Part shown: in pieces, positions 35,208 to 43,235 of the stretch
Position numbering within the stretch: the stretch's first letter is position 1
Layout of the letters: each line of letters begins with the position of its first letter
From: Nannocystis punicea
GTDB lineage: Bacteria; Myxococcota_A; Polyangia; Nannocystales; Nannocystaceae
DNA length: 64,000 nt
Direction: 5' to 3'
Assembly (NCBI RefSeq): GCF_026965555.1
Contig: NZ_CP114040.1
Coordinates: 10,576,001-10,640,000 of the forward strand
Made by a program: the position numbers and the translations under genes
The notes under the pieces: model-generated
What the model saw: the letters and a program-made list of their open reading frames with translations, nothing else
Told to the model about the DNA's origin: nothing
The model's database searches: none

Positions 35208-36254
35208 TCAGGTGCCGTTGAAGATGAGGGCGAACACGGCCATCTTGGCGCTGCCGGCGGTGCCGACCAGGCCGATCGGGTTGCCGTCGAGCTGGGCGGT
35301 GAACTTCTCGGCGATCGCCGGGTTGAGCAGGATGAACACGCCGTTGCTGCTGGTGCCGTCGCTGTTGAAGCCCATGCCGTCCTCGTTGAGGTAGCGGATC
35401 GCCGCGGTCGAGCTGTCCATCTCGGGCACGACCACCGCGCCGGCGACCGGGACGCCGCCCTGGCGCACGAGGCCGACCACGCCGCCGTTCTCGCCGAGCG
35501 GCAGGGCGTCGACGACCGCCTGGTCGGCGTCGGCCATGAGATAACCTGTCCATTCGGTCAGCTTGGCTGCGGGCACGCCCCAGATGTCGTGGATGCCGTT
35601 GAGCGGCGGGTACAGGGTCGAGCCCTCGTACGGCTGGGCCAGACCGGTGGCGGTCAGGTAGTAGTCGCCGCCGCCGACCACGCCGATCACGCCGATGCCG
35701 GTGTTGACCGGGGTCTCGGACGTCGCGTCGATGTGGCCGTCGGCGCCCGAGGTGACCTTGACGATGTCGACCGCGCTCTCGATGCCCTGGATCGCGGCCA
35801 GGGCGCCGACGACCCGCAGGTCGGCGCCCGCGATCGGCTCACCGGTGGCGAAGTCGGTCAGGGTGCCGATGAAGCGGGTGGCGCCGCACTCGGCCCGCAC
35901 GCCGCAGACGGCGTCGGTCTGGCTGTCGGTCCACTTGATGCACGACTCCGACTCGCAGTCGGCGTTGAGCGTGCAGGCCGAGCCCTCGGCGCCGGCGCCC
36001 GGCATCTGCATGCCATCCTCGCACGCGCCCCCGGTCGTGGTCGGCGCGGTCGTCCCCTCGGTGTCGTCCGTCGTCGTCGTGCCCGCCGTCGCGCCGTCGG
36101 TCGTGGTCGGCGTCGTACCCGCGGTCGGCTCCTCGGTGTCACCCGAGGTGCTCGTCGTCGCGTCGGTCGCGGAGGTGCCTTTGTCGTCGCCGCAGCCGAC
36201 CGTCGCGACGAGCGCGGTCAGCAAACCCAGGGTAACCAGTGAAGTGCGCTGCAT
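35208..36254 (-). CDS. lipoprotein with Thr-rich stalk and carboxypeptidase-regulatory-like domain
   Basis: Signal MQRTSLVTLGLLTALVATVGC with a lipobox, then ~50 residues of Thr/Gly/Asp. A small Cys-rich segment (CTLNADCESESCIKW) is followed by beta-rich sequence typical of transthyretin-like or CarboxypepD_reg domains (FIGTLTDFATGEPIAGADLRV, GVPVAGAVVVPEMDSSTAAIRYLNEDG). It is likely to be surface exposed and adhesive or structural; no enzymatic motif is seen. Met 36254 is chosen because the signal starts there. A strong terminator lies just past its end. Confidence 0.7.
   Translation of the reverse strand: MQRTSLVTLGLLTALVATVGCGDDKGTSATDATTSTSGDTEEPTAGTTPTTTDGATAGTTTTDDTEGTTAPTTTGGACEDGMQMPGAGAEGSACTLNADCESESCIKWTDSQTDAVCGVRAECGATRFIGTLTDFATGEPIAGADLRVVGALAAIQGIESAVDIVKVTSGADGHIDATSETPVNTGIGVIGVVGGGDYYLTATGLAQPYEGSTLYPPLNGIHDIWGVPAAKLTEWTGYLMADADQAVVDALPLGENGGVVGLVRQGGVPVAGAVVVPEMDSSTAAIRYLNEDGMGFNSDGTSSNGVFILLNPAIAEKFTAQLDGNPIGLVGTAGSAKMAVFALIFNGT
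35545..35562. repeat. single degenerate palindrome of the 14-bp family
   Basis: cctgtccattcggtcagc, nodes 14 bases apart, in the lipoprotein gene at 35208-36254. Confidence 0.5.
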
Positions 36255-36337
36255 GGTCGTAGTCGGCGCCACGGTACACAGCCGAGACGCGTCGCGCAAC
36301 CAACGCCAGGCCGAGCGATCGCTTCCGCAAACGCGAG

Positions 36338-36367
36338 CGGGCCCGCACGCTGCGCGCGCGGGCCCGG
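36338..36367 (-). terminator. possible hairpin between LolA-like gene and next lipoprotein gene
   Basis: CGGGCCCGC (36338-36346) pairs with GCGGGCCCG (36358-36366). No T-run follows on the minus strand, so it may act only as an attenuator or be fortuitous. Confidence 0.3.
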
Positions 36368-36394
36368 GGCCTCACCGCGGCCATGAAGCCGCGT

Positions 36395-37147
36395 TCACTG
36401 TCTCGTCTCGACGTAGCCGGTCGGCACCTTGTACTTGAAGTCCTTCGCCGCGAGGTTCTGGTTGCTGGCGACGTCGGTGAGCACGAAGTGGTTGGTGCTG
36501 TTGTCCTGCGCCCGGACCACGAACGAGTCGACCCGGCCGGTGAGATCGTCGACGACCAGCAGCAGCGACTTGTAGTGCGGGTTCTGCTCCTTGGGCTTGA
36601 GCTCGATGACCTTGTGCCCCGGCATGCCGTAGCTCTTGGTCTGCTGATCCTGGGCCATCCGCACCTTGAACTCCTTGATCAGCTTCTGCCCGCCGAACAG
36701 GAACTTCATCGCCCCGGCGAGGTTCGAGTTGCCCTCGACCTTCTGGCTGACGACCTGCCGCGTGTCGTGCTCGACCACCCAGAGCTTCTGGCCGTCGACG
36801 TAGAAGTCGGGGTCGGCCTTGCCCTCGTAGTCCCACACCATCATGCCGGGCTTCTTCAGCCGGAGGTCGCCGGTGCTGACCGTGCGCGTGCCGTAGACCG
36901 GGTGCACGTAGGTCTGCTTGAACTTGCAGGTGAGGTCGGTGGTGCCGTCGTAGAAGGACTGGACCGACGCGAGCACCGCCGAGGCGGAGGGCTTGATCTC
37001 GGGCGCCGTCACCGGCGCAGCGGCCGCTTGCGCGGAGGCCCCCTGGGTCACGCTCAGGGGCAGCAGCGGAGCGTCGATCGCGTTCGCGAGAGCAACATCG
37101 CTGCAGAAGAGGCCGAGAGAGAGCGCGCAGATCGTGGTGGCTTCCAT
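36395..37147 (-). CDS. lolA: LolA-family outer membrane lipoprotein carrier protein
   Basis: 250 residues with a signal peptide (MEATTICALSLGLFCSDVALA) and the LolA/LolB-like fold: VLASVQSFYDGTTDLTCKFKQ, GDLRLKKPGMMVWDYEG, DGQKLWVVEHDTRQV and a late LTDVASNQNLAAKDFKYKVP. LolA ferries lipoproteins across the periplasm, which suits an organism with many lipoproteins. AGGAGCT seven bases before the ATG is a good ribosome-binding site. It follows FtsK on the same strand after about 160 bases, a pairing also seen in other bacteria. Confidence 0.85.
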   Translation of the reverse strand: MEATTICALSLGLFCSDVALANAIDAPLLPLSVTQGASAQAAAAPVTAPEIKPSASAVLASVQSFYDGTTDLTCKFKQTYVHPVYGTRTVSTGDLRLKKPGMMVWDYEGKADPDFYVDGQKLWVVEHDTRQVVSQKVEGNSNLAGAMKFLFGGQKLIKEFKVRMAQDQQTKSYGMPGHKVIELKPKEQNPHYKSLLLVVDDLTGRVDSFVVRAQDNSTNHFVLTDVASNQNLAAKDFKYKVPTGYVETRQ

Positions 37148-37309
37148 GTTTGAGCTCCTGGGGCGACGCCCCGTGGCCGAGAAGACGGGCGGAGGCTGGG
37201 GGCGATTCACCGCCGCGCCGACGCCGCGCTCGCGGCCGCGCAGGGCCATGCCGCGAGAGTCCTAGCACACTTCCGGCCGCGCATGCCCGGGCGGCGGAGA
37301 TCTCGCCGA

Positions 37310-40282
37310 TCACGCGGCCTGGACGAACACCTCGCGCGGCGCAGTACCGCGGGCCGGGCCGATCACGCCCTCGGCCTCCATCATCTCCACGATCTTGGCG
37401 GCCCGGTTGTAGCCGATGTTGAGCCGGCGCTGGATCATGCTGGTGCTGACCTTGCGCGTCTCGGCGACGATCTGCACCGCCTTGTCGTAGAGCGGATCGG
37501 CGCGCCGGTCGCTCGGCGCCTCCTCCTCCTCTTCGTCGCGCTTGGCGGTGATCGCCAGGTTGTACGTCGGCCGCGCCTGCTTGCGGATGAACGCCACGAC
37601 CTTGAGGATCTCGTCCTCGGACACGTAGCAGCCGTGGACGCGCTGCGGCTGGCCGCCGCGGTCCATGTGCAGCATGTCGCCCATGCCGAGCAGCTGCTTG
37701 GCGCCCTTGCCGTCGAGGATCGTGCGGCTGTCGATGTCGCTCGTCACCTGGAAGGCGATGCGCGACGGGAAGTTGTTCTTGATCGTGCCGGTGATGACGT
37801 CGACGCTCGGCCGCTGCGTCGCCAGGATCAGGTGGATGCCGCACGCGCGCGCCTTGGCGGCGATCCGCGCGACGCTGGTCTCGACCTCCTTGCTGGCGAC
37901 CATCATCAGGTCGGCGAACTCGTCGATGATGACGACGATGTACGGCATCTTCTCCGGCTTGTCGCCGACCTTGGCCCCGCTCGGCAGGCCGCCCATCGAC
38001 TCGACCGGACCGTCCTCGTCGAAGCCGACGCCGCCGAGGAACTCGGCCGGGATGGCGTCCTCGCCCTCCTCGCGCGCGGCGGCGCTGGCGTCGGCCGCGG
38101 CCTCCTCGAGCGCCCGCTTCTCCGCCTCCCACTCGTCGATCAGCTGCGGCAGCTTCTTGTTGTAGCCGGCGATGTCGCGCACCTGCGCGTCGCTCAGCAC
38201 GGCGTAGCGCCGCTCCATCTCGTCGACCGCCCAGCGCAGGGCCATGCTGGCCTGCTCGGCGTCGGTGATGACCGGCAAGAGCAGGTGCGGGATGTCCTTG
38301 TAGATGCTCAGCTCGAGCATCTTCGGGTCGATCATGATCATGCGCACGTCCTCGGGCGTGCACGCGAACAGCAGCGAGCAGATCATCGCGTTGACGCCGA
38401 CCGACTTGCCCGAGCCGGTCGCGCCGGCGACGAGCAGGTGCGGCGCCTTGGCCAGGTCGATCGCCACCGGCTTGCCGGTGATGTTCTTGCCCAGCACCAT
38501 CGGCAGCTTGCCGCCCCGCGCGGCCTCGAACGCCTCGCTCTCGAGGATCTCCTTGATCGAGACGGTCTCGCGGGTGGCGTTCGGGACCTCGAAGCCGACG
38601 GTCGCCTTGCCGGGGATCGGCGCGAGGATGCGGATGGCGATCGCCTCGAGCGCCATGGCGAGGTCGTTCTCGAGGCTCTCGATGCGCGACAGCTTGACGC
38701 CCGGGTCGGGCTTGAACTCGTAGCGCGTGATCACCGGCCCGGGGTGGATCTTGGTCACCTTGCCGTTGACCTTGAACTGCGCCAGCGCGTGCTCGATGCG
38801 CTCGGCCTGCTCGAGCACGAAGTTCTTGTCGACCTCGACCGCCGGCGTGTCGGCGGCCTCGAACAGCTTCGACGGCGGCAGGTTGTACGGGCCCGAGGTC
38901 AGGCGAACGATGCCGGGGATCGACGGCACGCGCTCGACCGGCTTGGCCGCGGCGGCGGCGGGCGCCAGCGGCAGCTGCTCGGGCACGCGCGCGGGCGCGG
39001 GCGCGGGTGCGGGCGCGATCGGAGCCCTGGCGGCGATCGCCGGCGGGGCGCTCTCCTCGTCGTCGAGCTCGGTCGTGACCTCGACCGCGGCCGCTAGCTC
39101 CTGCGGCCGCGGCGGCGCCTTCTTGCCGGCCTTGGCCGCGACCGCGACCTTGGCGGGCGCGGGCACGGGGACCTCGATGTCGGCTGCCTCTTCGGCCCTG
39201 TCCTCGGCGACATGTCCTGAAGTCTCTTCGAGGTCGGTGGACACCTCGGGCTCGACCTTGGCCGGCTTGCGACGGCGACGCGGCGCGACGTCCTCGGCGA
39301 GCTCGGCCTTGTCCGCCTCGCTCTTGTCCGCCTTCGCCTTCTCGGCCTTGCCTGCCTCGGCCTCCGGGCGTCCGCCCGTCAGCACGATCTCCGGCATGTC
39401 CTCGGGCCGGCGCGCGACCTTCCGGTTCTTGCGCGGGGCGTCGGCCACGGCCGCCGCGGGCACCGACGGCGCGGCGGGCTCCTCCTCCTCGACCTCGGCG
39501 GGCGCGGCCTTGGCCTTGTTGTTGCGGCGGCGACGCTTGGGCTTCGGCTCCTCCTCGACCTCCTCCTCCTCTTCCTCTTCTTCCTCGGCCTCTTCCTCCT
39601 CGGCCTCTTCCTCCTCGTCGACCTCTTCTTCCTCTTCCTCTTCCTCCTCGACGTCCTCGGCGCGGCCGCGCAGCGACTCGCCGATGCCGACGAGGCCGCC
39701 CCAGAGGTACTGACCGACGGCGACGAAGCCGCGGCCGACCATGCGCACTGCGCCGATCAAGTGAGCCGTCGACAGCGGCGTCGAGGCGAACAGGCCGACG
39801 CACAGCAGCGCCCCGGCGATCAGGTAGGTCCCTGCCCGATCGAACATGCCGAGGCCGATCTCGCCGAGCACCTCGCCGGCCAGGCCGCCGGCGGTGAAGC
39901 CGTAGATCCGGTAGGTCGGGAACATCACGTGCAGCAGCACGCAGCCGGCCACCGTCGCCAGCGAGAAGCCGAGGCCCTCGCCCGAGCGCAGCTCCATCGC
40001 GTCGCCGTGCAGCGCCTTGACCCCGAGGCCGAGCACGCCGAGCACCAGCAGGTACGAGCCCATGCCGAGCGAGGCGTACAGCGCCCCGGCGACCAGGCGG
40101 CCGACCGGGCCCATGAGCGTGCCGGTGCCGAACTGGTACGAGAACAGTCCGCCCAGCATCAGCACGCCGATGGCGAGCAGCACCACGCCGAGGAACTCGC
40201 CCCACGGCCGCGGCAGCCCGGAAGAACTTTCGCGCATTTGCGCATTGCGCGCAGGGGGAGAGTTGGCTCGCTTGTTGGCCAT
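37310..40282 (-). CDS. ftsK: DNA translocase FtsK with very acidic linker
   Basis: 990 residues. The N-terminal domain has about four membrane helices (PWGEFLGVVLLAIGVLMLGG and following). Residues ~208-245 are a nearly pure Glu tract, then a Lys/Arg patch and an Ala/Pro/Glu linker to about 455. The motor domain has Walker A VAGATGSGKSVGVNAM near 620, Walker B VVIIDEFADLMM, and LLGMGDMLHMDRGG near 866. The C-terminal gamma winged helix (LYDKAVQIVAETRKVSTSMI) recognises KOPS-like sites. FtsK coordinates chromosome dimer resolution and segregation at the septum. A 14-bp-family array at 39184 falls in the linker. Confidence 0.95.
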   Translation of the reverse strand: MANKRANSPPARNAQMRESSSGLPRPWGEFLGVVLLAIGVLMLGGLFSYQFGTGTLMGPVGRLVAGALYASLGMGSYLLVLGVLGLGVKALHGDAMELRSGEGLGFSLATVAGCVLLHVMFPTYRIYGFTAGGLAGEVLGEIGLGMFDRAGTYLIAGALLCVGLFASTPLSTAHLIGAVRMVGRGFVAVGQYLWGGLVGIGESLRGRAEDVEEEEEEEEEVDEEEEAEEEEAEEEEEEEEEVEEEPKPKRRRRNNKAKAAPAEVEEEEPAAPSVPAAAVADAPRKNRKVARRPEDMPEIVLTGGRPEAEAGKAEKAKADKSEADKAELAEDVAPRRRRKPAKVEPEVSTDLEETSGHVAEDRAEEAADIEVPVPAPAKVAVAAKAGKKAPPRPQELAAAVEVTTELDDEESAPPAIAARAPIAPAPAPAPARVPEQLPLAPAAAAAKPVERVPSIPGIVRLTSGPYNLPPSKLFEAADTPAVEVDKNFVLEQAERIEHALAQFKVNGKVTKIHPGPVITRYEFKPDPGVKLSRIESLENDLAMALEAIAIRILAPIPGKATVGFEVPNATRETVSIKEILESEAFEAARGGKLPMVLGKNITGKPVAIDLAKAPHLLVAGATGSGKSVGVNAMICSLLFACTPEDVRMIMIDPKMLELSIYKDIPHLLLPVITDAEQASMALRWAVDEMERRYAVLSDAQVRDIAGYNKKLPQLIDEWEAEKRALEEAAADASAAAREEGEDAIPAEFLGGVGFDEDGPVESMGGLPSGAKVGDKPEKMPYIVVIIDEFADLMMVASKEVETSVARIAAKARACGIHLILATQRPSVDVITGTIKNNFPSRIAFQVTSDIDSRTILDGKGAKQLLGMGDMLHMDRGGQPQRVHGCYVSEDEILKVVAFIRKQARPTYNLAITAKRDEEEEEAPSDRRADPLYDKAVQIVAETRKVSTSMIQRRLNIGYNRAAKIVEMMEAEGVIGPARGTAPREVFVQAA
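39184..39215. repeat. 14-bp palindromic array (2 units) inside ftsK
   Basis: Nodes gctg 39184, cctg 39198, CATG 39212, with spacers cctcttcggc and tcctcggcga, in the disordered linker of FtsK. Confidence 0.65.
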
Positions 40283-40394
40283 TTTCTCTGTGATCTCGCT
40301 GCGTTATGGCCCAGAACCCGGGCCCGGACCCCGAGGGTAAGCCCCGAAGTCGAGATGCGTCAAAAATTTGGCCGGCATGGGATAGCCTTGCGCC

Positions 40395-41219
40395 ATGCGC
40401 AAGCTCGCCGTCTTCATGCTCCTGTCCACGCTGGCCCTGTCCGGCTGCAAACGCAAAGAACTCGAGGCAGCCCTCGCGGAGACGCAGGCCAAGCTCACGA
40501 AGACGGAGGGCGAGCTGCGCGACGAGCAGGGCAAGAACAAGAAGCTCAACGAGGAGAACACCTCGCTGAAGGACAAGATCGCCCAGCTCGAGAAGGACGT
40601 GGCGCGGCTGGGCAACGAGATCAAGGTGCTCGAGGAGCAGAACGCCGACCTCGCGCGCAAGGCCGGCGCGACCGCCGACGAGCTCAAGAAGCTGCGCGAC
40701 GAGAAGGCCAAGCGCCTGGCCGAGCTGCAGGTCTACAAGGACCTGTTCGCCAAGCTCAAGTCGCTCATCGACGCCGGCACCATTCAGGTCGAGGTCCGCA
40801 AGGGCCGCTTCGTCGTCAAGCTGGCCAGCAGCATCCTGTTCGACTCCGGCAAGACCGACCTCAAGCCCGAGGGTCAGGCCGCGCTCGGCAACCTCGCCAG
40901 CGCGCTCAAGAGCCTCAACGACCGCGAATGGCTGGTCGCCGGCCACACCGACAACGTCCCGATCAAGACCGCCAAGTTCAAGAACAACTGGGAGCTGTCG
41001 ACGGCCCGCGCGGTCGAGGTCGTGCAGTTCCTCGTCACCCAGGGCATGCCGCAGGGCACCCTCGGCGCCGCCGGCTACGGCGACGTCGACCCGGTCGCCG
41101 ACAACACCAGCGAGGACGGCAAGGCCAAGAACCGCCGCATCGAGATCGTCCTGATGCCGCTGCTCGGCGAGATCCCCGGCCTCAAGGAGATGCTCACCGG
41201 CGGCGGCGGCCAGAGCTGA
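40395..41219 (+). CDS. OmpA-family lipoprotein with coiled-coil stalk
   Basis: Signal MRKLAVFMLLSTLALSGC gives a clear lipobox. Residues ~22-125 form a continuous coiled coil (LEAALAETQAKLTKTEGELR and onward). The C-terminal OmpA domain begins with FVVKLASSILFDSGKTDLKP and contains the peptidoglycan-binding HTDNVPI near 182 and NRRIEIVLMP near the end. It tethers the outer membrane to peptidoglycan. It is divergent from ftsK, with a 112-base promoter gap, and ends at a clear terminator. Confidence 0.92.
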   Translation: MRKLAVFMLLSTLALSGCKRKELEAALAETQAKLTKTEGELRDEQGKNKKLNEENTSLKDKIAQLEKDVARLGNEIKVLEEQNADLARKAGATADELKKLRDEKAKRLAELQVYKDLFAKLKSLIDAGTIQVEVRKGRFVVKLASSILFDSGKTDLKPEGQAALGNLASALKSLNDREWLVAGHTDNVPIKTAKFKNNWELSTARAVEVVQFLVTQGMPQGTLGAAGYGDVDPVADNTSEDGKAKNRRIEIVLMPLLGEIPGLKEMLTGGGGQS

Positions 41220-41240
41220 GCCGCCCCCTTCGCGCGCACG

Positions 41241-41268
41241 CGGCCGCCCCCCGGGCGGCCGTTTTCGT
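41241..41268 (+). terminator. rho-independent terminator
   Basis: CGGCCGCCC and GGGCGGCCG form a 9-bp GC stem with a 3-base loop, followed by TTTTCGTT. It lies 22 bases after the OmpA lipoprotein stop. Confidence 0.9.
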
Positions 41269-41280
41269 TGGGTCGCGCGC

Positions 41281-41300
41281 CGGCGAAATTAATTTCGCCG
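41281..41300. promoter_or_regulatory. perfect 20-bp palindrome upstream of the ECF sigma gene
   Basis: CGGCGAAATTAATTTCGCCG is self-complementary across all 20 bases and has an AT-rich centre that stands out in this GC-rich DNA. It ends 46 bases before the sigma-factor ATG, a fitting place for an operator of a dimeric regulator. No T-run or loop supports a terminator role. Confidence 0.6.
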
Positions 41301-41346
41301 ACCCTGTGAACCTCGCGGGGGCTCGCGCGAATCACCAGCGCAGACC

Positions 41347-41853
41347 ATGACGGGCGACGACCTCCGGCCGCGATTTTTGGCGCTGCTGCGCGAGCACCAC
41401 AAGATCGTGCTCAAGGTCGCGAGCGTGTACGCGCGCGGGCGGCAGGACCGCAGCGACCTCGCGCAGGAGATCGCGATCCAGCTGTGGCGCTCGTTCCCCC
41501 GCTACGACCCCGAGCGGCGGTTCTCGACGTGGATGTACCGCGTCGCCCTCAACGTCGGCATCTCGTTCGCGCGGCGCGAGCGGACCCGCGACGGCCGGTT
41601 CGAGCCGCTCGGCGATCCGCGCGACATCGCCGACGACGCCGACGAACCCGACGAGCGACTCAAGCAGCTGCACGCGGTGATCGCCGGACTCGCCGAGCTC
41701 GACCGGGCGCTCATCCTCCTCTACCTCGAGGAGCGCCCGCACAGCGAGATCGCGGCGATCCTCGGCATCAGCGAGACCAACGTGGCGACCAAGCTCGGCC
41801 GCCTCAAACAGCGCCTGCGCGGCCAGATGACCGCCGCGGCGACGGAGACCTGA
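41347..41853 (+). CDS. ECF-type RNA polymerase sigma factor
   Basis: 168 residues with the two sigma-70 domains: region 2 (DRSDLAQEIAIQLWRSFPRY, then RFSTWMYRVALNVGISFAR) and region 4 helix-turn-helix (ERPHSEIAAILGISETNVATKLGRLKQRL). The short linker between them is normal for ECF factors. It forms an operon with the membrane protein four bases downstream, which is the usual position of an anti-sigma factor. A 20-bp palindrome upstream may mediate control. Confidence 0.92.
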   Translation: MTGDDLRPRFLALLREHHKIVLKVASVYARGRQDRSDLAQEIAIQLWRSFPRYDPERRFSTWMYRVALNVGISFARRERTRDGRFEPLGDPRDIADDADEPDERLKQLHAVIAGLAELDRALILLYLEERPHSEIAAILGISETNVATKLGRLKQRLRGQMTAAATET

Positions 41854-41856
41854 CGC

Positions 41857-42507
41857 ATGGAACTCGACGACCTCAAGCAAGCCTGGCAAGCGCTCGACCG
41901 CCGGCTCGAGCGGCAGGACGCGCTCCAGCTGCAGCTCCTGCAGGAACGTGCGATCGGCCGCGCCCGCTCGCGCCTGCGCCCGCTGGTGTTCGGCCTGTGG
42001 TGCCAGACGCTGATCGCCGGCGCGCTGGTGTTCGTGTGCGCGTCGTTCTGGGTGAACCACCGCGACAGCCTGCACCTCATGCTGTGCGGCGTCGTCCTGC
42101 AGGCCTACCTGATCATGGTCGTGGTGCTCGGCGCGCGCGAGCTGGCGATGGTCCGCGAGATCGACCCGGCCGAGCCGGTGGTGACAAACCAGCGCCGCCT
42201 GGCCGAGCTGCGGGCCTGGCGGGTGCGCACGTCGCCGTGGCTGGGGCTGCCGTGGGCGCTGTTGTGGATCCCAATGATCATCTGCCTGGCCGCGAGCAAC
42301 GGCGACGACCTGGTCGCGCGCGCCCCGGAGTTCGTGATCCTTCAGCTCGTGATCGGCGCGGTCGTGCTGGCGGCGATCCTGGTGTTCATCCGCTGGTCGA
42401 AGTCGCGGCCGCAGCTGAACGCCGCGCTCGAGCGCAGCGCCAGCGGTCGCAGCGTCGAACGAGCCCGCGCCGCCCTCGACGCGATCGCCCGCTTCGAGCA
42501 GGAGTGA
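41857..42507 (+). CDS. membrane protein, possible anti-sigma factor
   Basis: 216 residues. A cytoplasmic helical N-terminus (MELDDLKQAWQALDRRLERQ) precedes four hydrophobic helices at about residues 45-65, 75-95, 130-145 and 160-180, and a charged C-terminal helix. It starts three bases after the sigma-factor stop. The position and topology fit a membrane-bound partner of the sigma factor, though no zinc-binding anti-sigma domain (HxxxCxxC) is present. The same N-terminal 'DLKxxWQxLDxRL' start is seen in membrane partners of ECF factors in other proteobacteria. Confidence 0.75.
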   Translation: MELDDLKQAWQALDRRLERQDALQLQLLQERAIGRARSRLRPLVFGLWCQTLIAGALVFVCASFWVNHRDSLHLMLCGVVLQAYLIMVVVLGARELAMVREIDPAEPVVTNQRRLAELRAWRVRTSPWLGLPWALLWIPMIICLAASNGDDLVARAPEFVILQLVIGAVVLAAILVFIRWSKSRPQLNAALERSASGRSVERARAALDAIARFEQE

Positions 42508-42620
42508 TTTCTCGCGTGAGGTCGACTCCGGTTGGCGCGATCACCAAGCGCTCACGCGATCCCCGCGCAGCGTGCGGCGGGCTCGTCCCCTCGGCGTGCA
42601 CGGGCCCCTCGCGTCGCCGC

Positions 42621-43106
42621 TCACGCGAGCACGCGCAGGCGCTTGCGCTCGACCAGCTCGAGCTGCACGCGCAGGTTGGCCTGGCCGGCCACGTGCCAGC
42701 GGTCGCCGGGGGTCGACGGTTGCAGCTGCAAGAGGGGCGTGCCGGGCAGCTCGGTGAGCTCGGCGTCGTCGTCGCGCACGTGGTAGAGCGCGGCGTAGGG
42801 GGCGTTGGCGATCGAGCCGTGGATGATGAGCTGGACGTCGAGCAGGCCGCGGCGCGAGGCGACGCGCAGCACCTCGGTGCAGCGGCTCCTGGGCACGCGG
42901 TACAGCCGCGGGGCCGCCTCGAGCTCGCGCCGGTAGGCGATCGTCGGGCCGAGCACCGCGTTGCGGTTGAGCTGCAGCTCGACGCGGATGCCCTGCGACG
43001 GCGGCGCATCGGGCGACGGCGGCCGCTCGAGCGACACCCAGCGCAGCCAGACCACGAACGAGTCGCGGTCGAGGTCGAAGGACAGGCGCGGGTAGACGAC
43101 CTCCAC
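42621..43106 (-). CDS. hypothetical protein
   Basis: A 161-residue beta-rich protein beginning MEVVYPRLSFDLDRDSF and containing ELQLNRNAVLGPTIAYRREL, LLDVQLIIHGSIANAPYAAL and a C-terminal ANLRVQLELVERKRLRV strand. No signal peptide or known motif is visible. The start is GTG 43106; a nearby ATG at 43120 is out of frame. Codon use supports coding. I do not recognise the family. It lies between the sigma-factor operon and the CoA-ligase gene and is transcribed toward the former. Confidence 0.6.
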   Translation of the reverse strand: MEVVYPRLSFDLDRDSFVVWLRWVSLERPPSPDAPPSQGIRVELQLNRNAVLGPTIAYRRELEAAPRLYRVPRSRCTEVLRVASRRGLLDVQLIIHGSIANAPYAALYHVRDDDAELTELPGTPLLQLQPSTPGDRWHVAGQANLRVQLELVERKRLRVLA

Positions 43107-43235
43107 GGGGCGGGGAACATACCCCAGCTCGCGCGGCGGCCCAACGCGCGGCGCGGCGGGCGGCCCACCGTGAGACCCCGCACCCGCGCGCGCCTGCCCG
43201 CACCCGCGGGCCCTGTGGGAATTTCGCCGCGACCC

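Noticed and set aside
36372..40946. 1524-residue minus-strand frame
   Set aside because: A frame-shifted shadow of ftsK and neighbours with Arg/Gly/Ala-rich sequence and no domain; the real FtsK frame is separate.
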